From Symsagittifera roscoffensis (lineage: Eukaryota; Xenacoelomorpha; Acoela; Convolutidae), in contig NC_087068.1 in the NCBI RefSeq assembly GCF_963678635.1, positions 6,601,907-6,665,906 on the forward strand: a stretch of DNA of 64,000 bases, given 5' to 3'. The notes beneath the pieces were generated by a model. The model saw nothing but the letters and a program-made list of their open reading frames with translations. It was not told the origin of the DNA and did no database searches. The position numbers and the translations under genes were made by a program. Below are positions 10,700-21,599 of the stretch, piece by piece. Position 1 is the stretch's first letter, and every line of letters starts with the position of its first letter.

Positions 10700-13600
10700 T
10701 GTTTTTCATTGCTTTTTAGGTATGAATTTCCTAGAATTATTACCTCGTTTAGGTATCCTTGACTTGTCTAGACTCATTCTCATTTTGTCACTTCTTAATG
10801 CCTATACACTCAATTCGATTGCTAGTGACCTTATAGTTTGACTACCAATAATAATGACACAACACAATAAACTTCACAAGGTTCTGTAAAATAGTGATCA
10901 CGAATCCCTGTATGTTATCAGAGTACAGTTTGTAAATAATTTATTCACACTAACCGATTATCGGTCATAAGATTTGAGTACCAGCACAATATGATGTTAT
11001 CAGTCAATTTAAAAGATAGTGTACTCACAACCCAATCAAGCACAGTTTATGTAGATTTAAAATCAAAAACAAAAAGAAAAAATATAATATATAATGACAG
11101 AATATGAATACCTCTATGAAAAAAAACTTATGTAAATTGTACTTTTAGTCGATCGCAGTACAATAGTCGAACTTGTTTTTTTTTTAAAAAAGCTTTCCCT
11201 GCTTGGTGCTGCACTAAACAGACAAAACCTTGAAGGCAGTAGTTTTCTCAACTGGGCGTCTATTGCACCCATCGATTACTGTGTTACCTATCTGCCTTCG
11301 GACTGCCCGAGCTAGAGCTACTCTAATCCTCAGGGCAGTCACTTTTCACAAAAACGTATTGGATTTCAATCCACACCAATGAATCACGCTCTTTTTAGTT
11401 TAGACTTAGTCTCGCGAATATCCGAGTTCGGACCCATTTTGTTTTGGTCTGGTTTTTATTGCAAGGCAAGTTACCAGTGCAGTCACTGATTCCTAGCCTT
11501 TCTGCTAAAACATGTCTCCTAATACCTCTCACTTTAGTCTTTCTTCCGTTTACCTAAGTCCTTTAATAAAATGATACCCCTCCGGATTGGAAAAATAGGA
11601 CCCTTCCGGACTAAGAAAATTTTAAACCCCTCCGGATTGGGACCCCTCTGAATTAGTAAATTTAAGACCCCTCCGGATTCGGACCCCTCCTAATTTGAAA
11701 AAAAAATTTTGACCCCTCCGGATTGGGAGCCCTATGGTTTTGTAAAAGTAGCTTTTCGGAGATTTCCTTCTTTCAACCTATACCCCTCCGGATACGTTCT
11801 CCGATGCGATTTTGCTTTCTCAATTAACTAGGAAGGGTATGTAATGCTTTCCTGGACCCTTCTGCGTTGAAGTTATTTGACAATTCTTATTTGACAATTC
11901 ACGCTAACGGTGAAGGGTCTTATCGCTAGCCTAACTTCGGCTCGATTAAGGTTTTCCTTGGCCTTTAGCCTTCCCTTTTCGTCTAGAACAGCCTAAAGTT
12001 ACTTTATTCAACCGCTATTACCTTTTGGTAGGGGTGTAGGGGCTTTTCCAAAAAAAATTATATAAAACGTGAAGGGTCTACCCTCCCAAATTGGTGAATT
12101 TGCTAAAAACAATCTCAAAAACTTTTCACGCTTACTTTTTCAAAAAACATTGTCACTATCAGTAAGCTCAGCTAATTTCTGATCTATTGATACCAAGATC
12201 AACTCGATATGCCCAGTAGTTCCAAATTTATTAACCAAAACGTCTTTTTTCTAAAGTCAAAAAAAATTGTCTCTTATAGGTTCCGCCTAATTTTTTCCGC
12301 AATTCTGTTCTTTTCGACCTAAAATTTATTGATCCGAGCTCAGAAGGCCTACACTCTTCTAGTTCAATGCAAAAGACCCGATCTAAAACGCTTTAGTTGA
12401 AAAAATTTTCGAAAAACTATGCTACCTGTACCCTTCCGGATTGATGAATCCACCAATCAAACACGTTAAGTTCGATTTCTCTGCGACCCGGAAGGCTTTC
12501 GGGAAGCGGGTTTCAAAACTTGTAGATTCATTAGTGGACGTTGTCCGAACAACTATTTTTACTGTTCTAACTCAAAAATTTCCAAAATTTTTCTGAATTT
12601 ATAGTGTTTCGTTCTCTCAAAAATCGCGAAAATTCGGTTTTCGGTACCAAAATAGTTCCAACCACTTCCAAAGTAAACTTAACCGGTTCTATCTGAAATA
12701 GTAGTGCAGTTACGATGTAACACACTACTTTAGCGCTTTTTTCCGTTTCAAAAAATATCGATATCTCAAAAATCGCGACTTGTGGGGGGATCAAAATATC
12801 GCTATTTTGACCCTAAAAACCGGTCTGCTTTCTGTGTTTTTCACTGAAAAACGATATAGGAGTAATAATATAGGCTATATAAGTAATAATATTAGTAATA
12901 CTATACCCCTCCGGGGTTGTTCAATATCCGAATTAAGGTGCTTAACTCGGATATTCGCAGTTCGGTGAAGGGTCACTACAGTGCAGCACTGTCGAGCCCC
13001 CCACAGATTACTATCTTAATTTCTTGTACCAAAAGGGATACAAAACTTGTTAACGATACCCAACAGTCGATTGTTGTTGTCGTTGAGCCCCTTCTTGTTG
13101 CTCCTTGTACTGCTTGCCGGATCAGTCTTCTCTCAAGACCCCTCCGGATTGAGCGCAAATCAGCTGACCCTTCCGGATTGAGCGCAATTTATAATTAACG
13201 TGCTTAAATGCTCAAATAACCCTACAGTACAAGCCTCACAAACGGGCTACAAAATTGATCGTAACAATCCTGACTGATATAAATGCCTGTAACAACAATA
13301 TATCTATCAGCAACAAACGGGAGGGTCGGATCACATCTTGTCTGGGGGGATGATTTCTACTGATTTTTTACTTTTTTACTGTATTTGGTTTTTCGGTTAT
13401 TTTTTTATGTTTTTTGTTTTTCTTGGGTACTATACTACTTTTTGTTTGGTTTTATATATATCTTTAAGTGTTTTTGGTCACGGACCATTCAGGAGATGAT
13501 GGGACCGCGAATCCCCCCACCCTTCCTGGTTCGTGAATTTTTGGTCTTAACTAGGTTAAAAAGCTACTCACGGTAATCCGGAAGGCTTCCCCGTTCCGAA

Positions 13601-13708
13601 CTACCCTTTCGCCCCGGCGGTTTTGGCCTATTAAGGGCGTTAATGTGAGCATCAGCTCGGCGCGGAGTGCTCGTCAACGGTTCTGCCGGTCATAATAAAA
13701 AAGAATAA
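10700..13708. repeat. Long leader of element 1 with a dispersed TCCGGA-cored motif
   Basis: No supported gene lies here. A motif close to GACCCCTCCGGATT recurs at about 11575, 11599, 11625, 11641, 11666, 11681, 11711, 11781, 12430, 12904, 13137 and 13166. Variants with CCCTTCCGGA and AATCCGGAAGG also occur (12487, 13576). The last two copies are in 22-bp near-identical units ending GAGCGCAA. Spacing is irregular, so this is not a simple tandem array. The stretch lies between the primer binding site and the first gag ATG, where packaging or translational control sequences would be. Confidence 0.6.
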
Positions 13709-13723
13709 CACCCAGGAGCGCCA
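13709..13723 (-). promoter_or_regulatory. Primer binding site of element 1
   Basis: On the minus strand this reads TGGCGCTCCTGGGTG, beginning with the TGG that pairs with a tRNA CCA end. The identical 15 bases are found next to the LTR of the second element at 40393-40407, where the LTR boundary is clear. The tRNA used is not identified. Confidence 0.7.
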
Positions 13724-14268
13724 TAAAAACATTTATGTAACATTCGCCCGGAAGATACATATCGACGGAAAATAAAACTAAGTCCTAAGACGACTGGCCA
13801 ACGTCTAAACAGAGCTTTACATGCTTTTAACCGTCTCTACCAAGCCAGTACTTTCGGTGGTCTTTCTAACATCGGGTCGACAAAAACGTTACTGTTCTCC
13901 GGCTTCGACCAGAACGCTCAAATTAACTAGAATACCTGCAGAAATAGTGAGCTCATGGCTGGGTCTCAGTATCCCCAGACCACGAGGTCACTCCTAAAAT
14001 CAGGGCTACTACTACTTATTGAATTATTATTGTTTTTGTTCAGTAGATAAAAACCATCATCTCCATCGAAGATGGATCAACCCTTTCCCCCAACTCCTAG
14101 CTTCTCATCCTAGCAAAATGAATTCAGATGTTAATTAAATTCAACTCAGGACATGACAGGGAAGCTAAAAATTTATATAAGTTAATAAAAGTTCCAGTCC
14201 CGAGACCCCTCGGGATTCCTGAATCCGGGGAAATAAGGCTCTTATTCTCCTTCCGGAAGGCTGGTTTT
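13724..14268. other. Probable 5' LTR start of element 1, extent unknown
   Basis: The LTR should begin at or within two bases of 13724 and run to the right. No second copy is in the window, so its other end and its promoter cannot be placed. A perfect palindrome CCTTCCGGAAGG lies at 14249-14260, related to the leader motif. I see no gene here. Confidence 0.35.
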
Positions 14269-14296
14269 CCACCCTTCACCGTTGTTCGCAATGGCC

Positions 14297-14328
14297 TTGC
14301 AACTATTGTAGCGACACAATAGTTGCAA
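14297..14328. repeat. 13-bp perfect inverted repeat (hairpin), copy 1
   Basis: TTGCAACTATTGT and ACAATAGTTGCAA are separated by AGCGAC. The same hairpin is at 16394-16425 in the second copy of the direct repeat. Confidence 0.9.
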
Positions 14329-14639
14329 CTCGGAGCGGTCTCTGCTACTTCTGCAATTCATCGCTATTTTTTTCAAGCACAATTCTCGTTGTTCGCACTA
14401 TCACAACTAATGTTAATGTGTTTTTCCTCCGGTTTTCTGCCAAAATGGCCGTTTCTGACGTTTCTCAGAAATATGACGTCATACTTCGAATTTATAAAAT
14501 TTCAAAATACCAGAATATATTGACCTTCACCGTTTGATTAATCGTCCCAATAACGTCGTTAATCGCTTAAAACCGTCAATTCGGAAGGTTCGCTGCTAAA
14601 AACTCGACTATGCTGAATCTGCATTTTGGTCCATTCTGG

Positions 14640-14844
14640 TCGCATGTCACAAAACTTAAGATTTTTTCTTTGCATTTGACTATAAAGAGGTTGATAATGT
14701 TATTAAAAATAAAAAAAGTTTGTCAAATGCTGGTTGAAAAGTACCAATTTTCAACCAATCAAAAATAGTATGAGATTTTCCAGATCCACTTGGACTAACT
14801 AAGGAAATAGAAATTCGTTCTATGGTAGATATTAACTTAATCAT
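14640..14844 (-). pseudogene. Fragment of a P-loop ATPase like Polinton/Maverick packaging ATPases, copy 1
   Basis: From an ATG at 14844 the minus strand reads a strand (ISISLV) then the Walker A motif SPSGSGKS (14773-14796), then HTIFDWLKIGTFQPAFDK. The frame is lost at an A/T-rich run near 14715. In a neighbouring frame the next block reads QPLYSQMQRKNLKF. A Walker A followed by an Asp-Lys block and a Tyr/Gln 'QPLY' block is what I expect of the FtsK-like packaging ATPases of Polinton/Maverick elements and related viruses. That assignment is an inference from motif order. Walker B and the rest are missing, so it is a remnant. Confidence 0.5.
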
Positions 14845-14864
14845 AGCTTTGGAAAAGAAAGTAC

Positions 14865-15104
14865 TTAACCGACTGTACTTGATAAGATAGCTACCAAAAC
14901 AGTCGTTTCTTCACATGTTGTGGATAACATAATTCGAACAATTGCACATGCTAGCATCAAAACTATAACAAAAAATTGGCACAGAAAAACTAAAAGAGAT
15001 CTATTACATGTACGTCCAAACAATTTCCATGATTTTCGTTCATGATTTTTTTTCATCATAAACAAACTTCTCAAATTAACTGGCTTGTCATATTGATCAA
15101 CCAC
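14865..15104 (-). pseudogene. Small membrane-protein remnant upstream of the ATPase fragment
   Basis: This 79-codon frame has a basic N-terminus and one long hydrophobic segment (SLLVFLCQFFVIVLMLACA), followed by TTCEETTVLVAILSSTVG. It lies just upstream of the ATPase fragment on the same strand and could come from the same ancestral element. The last 50 codons are repeated in the second copy (16961-17111); the N-terminal part is present only here. Start uncertain, function unknown. Confidence 0.35.
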
Positions 15105-16365
15105 CTTAACTCTAGAAAAAAAGTTGACAATGACATTTAATTAATAACTAAAAACGGTAATACATGAAATTTATTCTGATTAATAGTTTGTTAAAAAAAC
15201 ATCGAGATGCTTTTTTTCTGCTTTTCTTTCTGCACAGTGAATGCTTCCCTTTCTGCACAGTGAAGAGTTTTTGCATGTCCAAATGGGTACTTGCTACGCC
15301 TCCAATCAAATTGTTCATCTTTAAATATCAAAAACTGAACTTTTGGGCAAGCGTAGTCGTCCAAATTAATAATTGTTGTTTCCAAAAAATTCTGACCGAA
15401 TCTTATTTTTTTCATAAGCTTTTGCAAAAAATTCTTTTTCTGTTGCTTTTAGATTTTTCAATATTTTTTAAGTTCAGTAGATTTTTTGTAACCGCTGCTC
15501 CAACTGACTCCATGAAGAAGTTTCGTAAAGCAAAGGATTGGGATGTTGGTTTCAATTTTTTTTATTATATCGTTTTCAATACAGTCAAATTCCAAAACAA
15601 CCAGACTTAATCTGTTAACTGTTTTCTCTGGAGTTTTTTGGGTTAAAATGATATACAATCGAACAATGCATATACTGACAAAGCAAATGTCCTAACATAT
15701 AAACAGAAAAATATTCCAGTAACGTTAGCAAGAAAGCATGAACTGAGGAGACTGGTAACATAGCAATACCCAGGTCCTTTTTGCGTAGTAGGTTTCACAG
15801 ATCCAGTAGAGTCATGTAGAATTGCGTGTAGTCTAGAGATTTTGGAGTTTGCAAACAAATAATCCATACATTTATTTCCGGGTCCATTATTCTTTCACAT
15901 TTATTTCCGGGTCCAAAACAAAACAGGTACAAAGAATTAAGTTTTTACAATCATGCTTTAGAAAATTGAAAATTGCTAATTTGACCAATTTGTGATAATT
16001 TAAGTGCGATATATTGTGTGCTTATAACACGCGTAAGAAGAAAAATAAATTCGTTATAGCAAATTAATGCCAGCAATTTAGTATTTTACATAGCGTGAAG
16101 GGAGATAAACTGAAAAAAAAGAAAGTACTTTTTTTCTCAAATACTTTGTCAACTATCAACCAAAAAAAATTCAATGACTCTAAGTGCAGTCGGAACTTTG
16201 AGGGATTTGCCCTGATGTACAAGCAATCTTGTTGGGTATTAAAAATTGTTTATTTGTCCAGTTCTTGATAATTAACATGCAATTAATTACATTTTTATAA
16301 CTCATAAGCAGCGATTCAGACTCAAAAATTAATTTCAATGGAGTTGAAGCATGCTTTTTGGTTTA
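15016..16365. other. AT-rich spacer with weak coding remnants
   Basis: Between the two copies of the 746-bp repeat. Minus-strand frames at 15458-15658 and 15191-15427 read like two pieces of one decayed protein (ending FDWRRSKYPFGHAKTLHCAE), and 15643-15867 holds another short frame. None matches a family I recognise. The rest is AT-rich with no other signal. Confidence 0.3.
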
Positions 16366-17111
16366 CCACCCTTCACCGTTGTTCGCAATGGCCTTGCAAC
16401 TATTGTAGCGACACAATAGTTGCAACTCGGAGCGGTCTCTGCTACTTCTGCAATTCGTCGCTATTTTTTCAAGCACAATTCTCGTTGTTCGCACTATCAC
16501 AACTAATGTTAATGTGTTTTTCCTCCGGTTTTCTGCCAAAATGGCCGTTTCTGACGTTTCTCAGAAATATGACGTCATACTTCGAATTTATAAAATTTCA
16601 AAATACCAGAATATATTGACCTTCACCGTTTGATTAATCGTCCCAATAACGTCGTTAATCGCTTAAAACCGTCAATTCGGAAGGTTCGCTGCTAAAAACT
16701 CGACTATGCTGAATCTGCATTTTGGTCCATTCTGGTCGCATGTCACAAAACTTAAGATTTTTTCTTTGCATTTGACTATAAAGAGGTTGATAATGTTATT
16801 AAAAGTAAAAAAAAATTGTCAAATGCTGGTTGAAAAGTACCAATTTTCAACCAATCAAAAATAGTATGAGATTTTCCAGATCCACTTGGACTAACTAAGG
16901 AAATAGAAATTCGTTCTATGGTAGATATTAACTTAATCATAGCTTTGGAAAAGAAAGTACTTAACCGACTGTACTTGATAAGATAGCTACCAAAACAGTC
17001 GTTTCTTCACATGTTGTGGATAACATAATTCGAACAATTGCACATGCTAGCATCAAAACTATAACAAAAAATTGGCACAGAAAAACTAAAAGAGATCTAT
17101 TACATGTACGT
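16366..17111. repeat. Copy 2 of the 746-bp direct repeat
   Basis: Near-identical to 14269-15015. It carries the hairpin (16394-16425), the Walker A stretch (minus, 16869-16892) and the C-terminal part of the membrane-protein remnant (16961-17111). Flanking sequences differ on both sides, so the repeat unit itself was moved or duplicated. Confidence 0.9.
16736..16940 (-). pseudogene. P-loop ATPase fragment, copy 2
   Basis: This is the second copy of the ATPase remnant, with the same SPSGSGKS Walker A and the same loss of frame at the A/T run, here one or two bases different in length. See the first copy for the reasoning on family. Confidence 0.5.
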
Positions 17112-17480
17112 TTTTAGAATTTCATTCAGTTTCTGTACGTTTATTTTCTACAGTGCATTCATCAATGATGATGCAAGATTTTCTGTGTGTCTCTACATAA
17201 CCTAGTAATCAAGGAAGTATATCGAGTAACTTGTCATATTCTTCTCTTTCTAGAAGTAATGATTGATTGTTTTTCCATTGATTTCCGTTTCTACAAAATT
17301 CTATAAGTTCTACTTTTTTTGCTATCGGATCTGTATCCTATGTAAACTTTTCTTCTACCATTATTCAGAGTCCACTCAAAATGAGATATTTGTGAGTCTA
17401 CGTCCAAATTCTGCAAGCCTAGAGAATTTTGTGATTCAGTAATTGATAGTAATCTATTTTGGGACTTTTCCTCTAGAACA
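17112..17480 (-). pseudogene. Decayed coding fragment, unknown family
   Basis: The minus strand reads ISHFEWTLNNGRRKVYIGYR, then in a shifted frame DPIAKKVELIEFCRNGNQWK and a Leu/Glu-rich block, then after a stop GYVETHRKSCIIIDECTVE. Composition and codon use look coding, but stops and frame shifts are frequent. It lies upstream of the second ATPase fragment on the same strand and may belong to the same old element. Confidence 0.3.
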
Positions 17481-17623
17481 AAGTGAATAAAATCCTATTT
17501 TTCAGATTAAGTTTTATGGAAAACCAATATTCCAACTCATGCTGCTCAACACAGACACTAAGTGAAATCTGATTTTGAGGACAAATATTTAAATTACAAG
17601 ACAAAAATTATAAAGAACACAAT

Positions 17624-18200
17624 TTATTGTACATTACAGTTCTCGACAAACATAAAGTCTCCCAAAAATTGGGACAGTTCTTTGAATTGGTTCAAAGTAT
17701 AGTTGACATAGGCAACTTCTTTCAATGTTTCATTCTCTTTTGCAGGGAACAGTCGAATGGGAATGTAGGGAGGTTTGTTAACTTTGTACTTCTTGGTCGT
17801 GACACAAACTATTCTTCTAATGTAAGATGCTATGTCTAACACTTTGTTGCAGTAGGCAAGCTCCTAATCCATAGTTGACTCCTTGTCAGAAGTGAGTTCT
17901 AATATAGGAACGAGTCTAAGGTTTTCAGCATCGTGAATAACAGTATTTCTAATTGCCGAGATTGCTTCTTCTTCTTTTTCACCAAGATAAGTTTGCTGTC
18001 TTTTCTCGTTTTGTCCCAACTCAATTTTCTTGAATGGTTGAAAGCAGGGTTCAAAATGAATTTTACCCTTGTAGGATTTTTGGGAACAAGCAAATCTCCC
18101 AATTCTTCCTTGATTTTTTGAGAATTCAATAAAATTTGGACGTGTGTCTTTTCTTGAGTACATTTTCCAACAGGAGAACAGACTGATCAGATGAAGAGAA
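17624..18200 (-). pseudogene. Decayed coding sequence of about 190 codons, unknown family
   Basis: Three overlapping minus-strand pieces are collinear. The first holds QKIKEELGDLLVPKNPTRVK and a lysine run, the second HDAENLRLVPILELTSDKES, and the third, after one in-frame stop near 17865, VNKPPYIPIRLFPAKENETL then EVAYVNYTLNQFKELSQFLG. The last two share a frame. The content is soluble, mixed charge, with no catalytic motif I know. It is probably a further remnant of the same element as the ATPase fragments. Confidence 0.4.
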
Positions 18201-18256
18201 ATGAGAGAAAAGATTTTTGAGATTAAATGAAAATGAAAGTAAGCAATATGAGTCAT

Positions 18257-19059
18257 TCAATTAACCATAAAAGGAATTAGAACTATATTTGGAATTTTGA
18301 GTTAAGTTTCCCAATATGGAATTGTGTAGGTGGTTGTTTTACTATAAAAATCCACAACTTTCAGCAAAAATCATTGTTTCAGATGGCAGCAGCTATGTGT
18401 CAAGCGCCTGCCAACTTTTAGTCAGATTGTTGTCAAAAAACGCAATTTATTTCCGTTTCCAGCGATTCGTAAGAAAAATAAATAGTAACCAAGAGTTTTT
18501 GTGTCTCTACCCACAATTCTTACAGTTCTTTGGAAGATTGTAAGTTCCACATACTTCTGATTGGTTCATCTTTTGATCAAGTTTTACAACGATTGGGTAA
18601 TTTTCATTTCACATACCAAATTATTGATTGTCTTTCTACTCTGAACAAATAAAGATTTAGTTCCAATGTCATTTCATCAACTGGTGAAATTTTCAATCAA
18701 CTACCGCGCTGTTCATCAAGAATTGGAATGGAAAGTGGCAGAAAAAAAGCCAAGTGTTGCAAGAAAAAGACTGTTACGCGAAAAACTCAAACGTCACTAT
18801 TGATTTTTAAACTAGAAACTAGCTTCCACACAAACTATCGGTTCAGCTTTTCTAGAAAGAGTTCGTAAAGTGCAAAACACAAAATATGAACAGGATTTTA
18901 AAAAAAAATTGACTGTTTCTTTGATATTCATGGATTTATAAATAGTGGTCATGTCAATTTTTCAACAAAAAACTAAAAAACTATCGATAATCCATCTAAT
19001 TTCTTTCATATACTTAAAAAAACTTCACCGTTGCTAAGGAATTTGCAAAATCTCTTCAA
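18257..19059. other. AT-rich non-coding stretch
   Basis: Frequent stops in all frames and many A or T runs. I see no gene, repeat or RNA. Confidence 0.5.
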
Positions 19060-19400
19060 ACTTGTAAAAAAAGATGTAATGTTTCTTCAAATTTTCGCAA
19101 AAAAAAAATGTTTCAAGTTTGTGCAAAAAACGTTTCAAATTTTTTAACAAATTGCAAAAAAAGGGTTTAAAGTTTTTTTACCAGATGCGAAAACTGTTTC
19201 ACTTTTTTTGACAAGAGGAAAAAAGTGTTTCACTTTTTCCGACATAATCCGAAATTTTTTTCACTTTTTCGACAAAATGCGAAAAGTTTTTCACAAATTT
19301 TTGACAAGATGCGAAAAATGTTTCAATTTTTGTGACAACATACGAAAAGAATTTCTCATTTTTTGATAAAATGCGAAAAGTTTTTCTTTTTTTCCTGCAA
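19060..19400. repeat. Degenerate tandem repeat of about 40 bp
   Basis: Units resemble GACAAGATGCGAAAA followed by GTTTCACTTTTT, with seven or eight imperfect units (for example near 19180, 19212, 19240, 19270, 19303, 19332 and 19364). Confidence 0.7.
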
Positions 19401-19650
19401 ATTGTGAAAAAACCATCAAATATTTTCTACTTGTGTAATAATTTTCTAGTCTTTTTCCTAATATGTGTGAGATATTCACTCAAGCTTTTTAACATCTGTG
19501 CGAGTTCGGAGCACTAAATTAAACTCTAATTGTTTTTCAATGATTTACCCTGAACCTCTCATCTATTCTTATAATTGAAATGTAAAATAAGAAATTAATT
19601 AATTACAAAGAACGAAGTTAAAATCAGACAAGAATTATTTACAAAAAAAA
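19401..19650. other. Non-coding spacer
   Basis: AT-rich; nothing recognised. Confidence 0.5.
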
Positions 19651-19653
19651 TAT

Positions 19654-21410
19654 TTAATCAAAGAGCTGTCGAGCAGCAGTAGATTTCTGAATGTTCTTTA
19701 TAGAACGCAGAGCTGGACGAAATTCCATCGCTGATGGTTGTTGAGGAGGGGTGTTTTGAGGTGTCTTTGTTTCTGAGAAACCCTTATCTTCATCTATCGC
19801 GATGGGGTTTTCTGCACATCCTGCTTCCTCCCAAGGAAAGACGAAGTCGTCAACTGGTTGAGCCACAAATCTTGAGTCAGGAATCTCGGGGTATTTCATT
19901 CCAACATGCTCAGGCACTTCATCCATCAATTGCATTGTTCCAAGTTGGTTCTCTGTGATGGGTACTTGTATCGTATGATGCTCGTTAAAATCCCTTCGCC
20001 TCACTTCCACCATGAGCCAGACTTGGATTGGGACGTTCATTCGCGCCTGAAAAACTCCAGAGGCAGTTTCTCGCATTTGAATTTGTACTAGATCAGGCGA
20101 AAATTCTACAGAGTCCCTCATCTAACGAGAGCGCTTGGGGACAACCTCCAATTTCGTCATCGTCCTCGTTTTCGCAAATTGCTCTCGCTGAGTCGCCATC
20201 GGAACTCCATTGGAACTCCATCGGGTTGCTCAACAGCATCTGCTATATTTGCTATCAGCGGCCTCCCTTTCTCGTTACTTGAATCAACTTCTCTATCACC
20301 TTTCCCTCTTTGATAATGGGGGGTCGAGGGCATCCGCTTTGGGAATATATTGCGTGGCAGATAACGTATGGGAACCATGGAACACTCTTTCGTTCCCAAC
20401 CACAGGAAACCTTCATATTGGCTGAACGTTGCTCTATTTCATTGCACGATTCCCATTCGAGTTCAGACCAGCCGGCCTCTGGGTTGGGTCCTACTCCGGC
20501 AGATTTTCAGGCCGTGTAGCGGTAGTTACTGAATTAAACAACCTGCCGATCATATTCATCATATCCTGCATCTGCGAAGCCACCTGATTCAATCGTTGGT
20601 CGGTGGTCGTCCGCATCCCTGCCATCTACTGATCGTGTCTCGAGGTCTGCATCTCCGTCTTTTTTGACAACTCACTCTGCCGTGAGCCCTGCATTTGGAT
20701 CTGCATTGCTATCTAATCTAGTCTATGATCAGTACACGTCTGCAGTCCAGTCAGTTCGACCTGTATTTGTTGCGCGTTACTGACCTCTAAACTTTCCCTG
20801 ACCGCTCCAGTCACCATGTCTGGTACACCCTGCAACTCTCAAAGATAGTTTGGTTGTTTCTTGCTCCTCGTTCTGGCAATTTTGTCAGCCAGTTCCAGAA
20901 GCTGGGCTCGAATCACCGCCTGGTTTAATTTTTCAAACTCCTCGCATAGAAGTAGCTCCTGCAGCTCCGAATCAAGTTCATAGTTCATATGTTCATATCG
21001 TATCTTGCTTGCGCGCCCATGTTTGCGTTCGCCACATCACCTAGCGATCTGACTTGTAACGAAAACTCTCTAAGCCCTTCCTTAAGCTCGGCAAGCATAC
21101 TCAATAATGTCGGCTCAGGGAAGCCATCAACTTCTTCGATGAAGTGATTCGGCATACTCGAGGGCTCGTCTAGAGCCCAGACTGTCAAACACGTGGGCAC
21201 TACCATCCTGGCTTGTTAATCTTCCCACCGGTTTGCATATGCAGCCCACGAGAAGTGTTTCCTCCAGACCGCCCAACTCTGGTAGCTACACGAAGGAAAC
21301 TGATCTGGCCATAGTGTCCCCAATACAAATACGCCCTGTTGCCTGTGTAGCGCGATCGCTGCTGCAACTGCCGCTTTCACAACCAGCCGTCTGTCCCGAT
21401 CTTCCATGTC
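19654..21410 (-). pseudogene. Decayed retrotransposon gag-like region
   Basis: Minus-strand pieces in several frames include 73 codons at 20985-21206 (PTLLSMLAELKEGLREFSLQ), a Gln/Met-rich coiled coil at about 20510-20706 broken by TAG codons (SELSKKTEMQTSRHDQ, then QRLNQVASQMQDMMNMIG), and 155 codons at 19654-20121 (NVPIQVWLMVEVRRRDF). The coiled-coil character resembles the gag of element 1. It lies left of a partial LTR in the right order and orientation to be internal sequence of that LTR's element. No catalytic domain is left. Confidence 0.45.
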
Positions 21411-21599
21411 CTATTACACTCGAATCTTCACTCGGCAGCACACGCTTTACGACTGCAATACAGAGTATGGCCCACCCCGGATCGCCAATGTAGATATAGG
21501 CGATCTCTAGATATAGGGCTGCTTCTCTAGATTCATTCTTTCTTTCCTAAAGACACCGCAAAAGGGTCCCTTGGGCAGTGGATTCAGCGGGACGACCGA

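Larger units (their letters stand above)
1..13723 (-). mobile_element. Decayed Ty3/Gypsy LTR retrotransposon (element 1), 3' end off the window
   Basis: On the minus strand the order from right to left is primer binding site, leader, gag, protease, RT, RNase H, integrase, Macro-like ORF and an unknown ORF that is still open at base 1. This protease-RT-RNase H-integrase order with a GPY/F-like C-terminus is that of Ty3/Gypsy (Metaviridae). The 5' LTR should begin at about 13724 and run rightwards; its far end cannot be set because the partner LTR lies left of the window. Breaks visible are in-frame stops at 7482, 7026, 3117, 2406 and 304, plus frame changes near 9840, 6268, 4600, 4250, 2270 and 1570. 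Long stretches of readable domain sequence between breaks suggest a fairly recent death. Confidence 0.85.
14269..15015. repeat. Copy 1 of a 746-bp dispersed direct repeat
   Basis: This is almost identical to 16366-17111, differing by a few bases and homopolymer lengths. It starts CCACCCTTCACCG and ends ACATGTACGT. It contains a 13-bp perfect inverted repeat (14297-14309 with 14316-14328) and, on the minus strand, remnants of a P-loop ATPase and of a small membrane protein. Confidence 0.9.
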
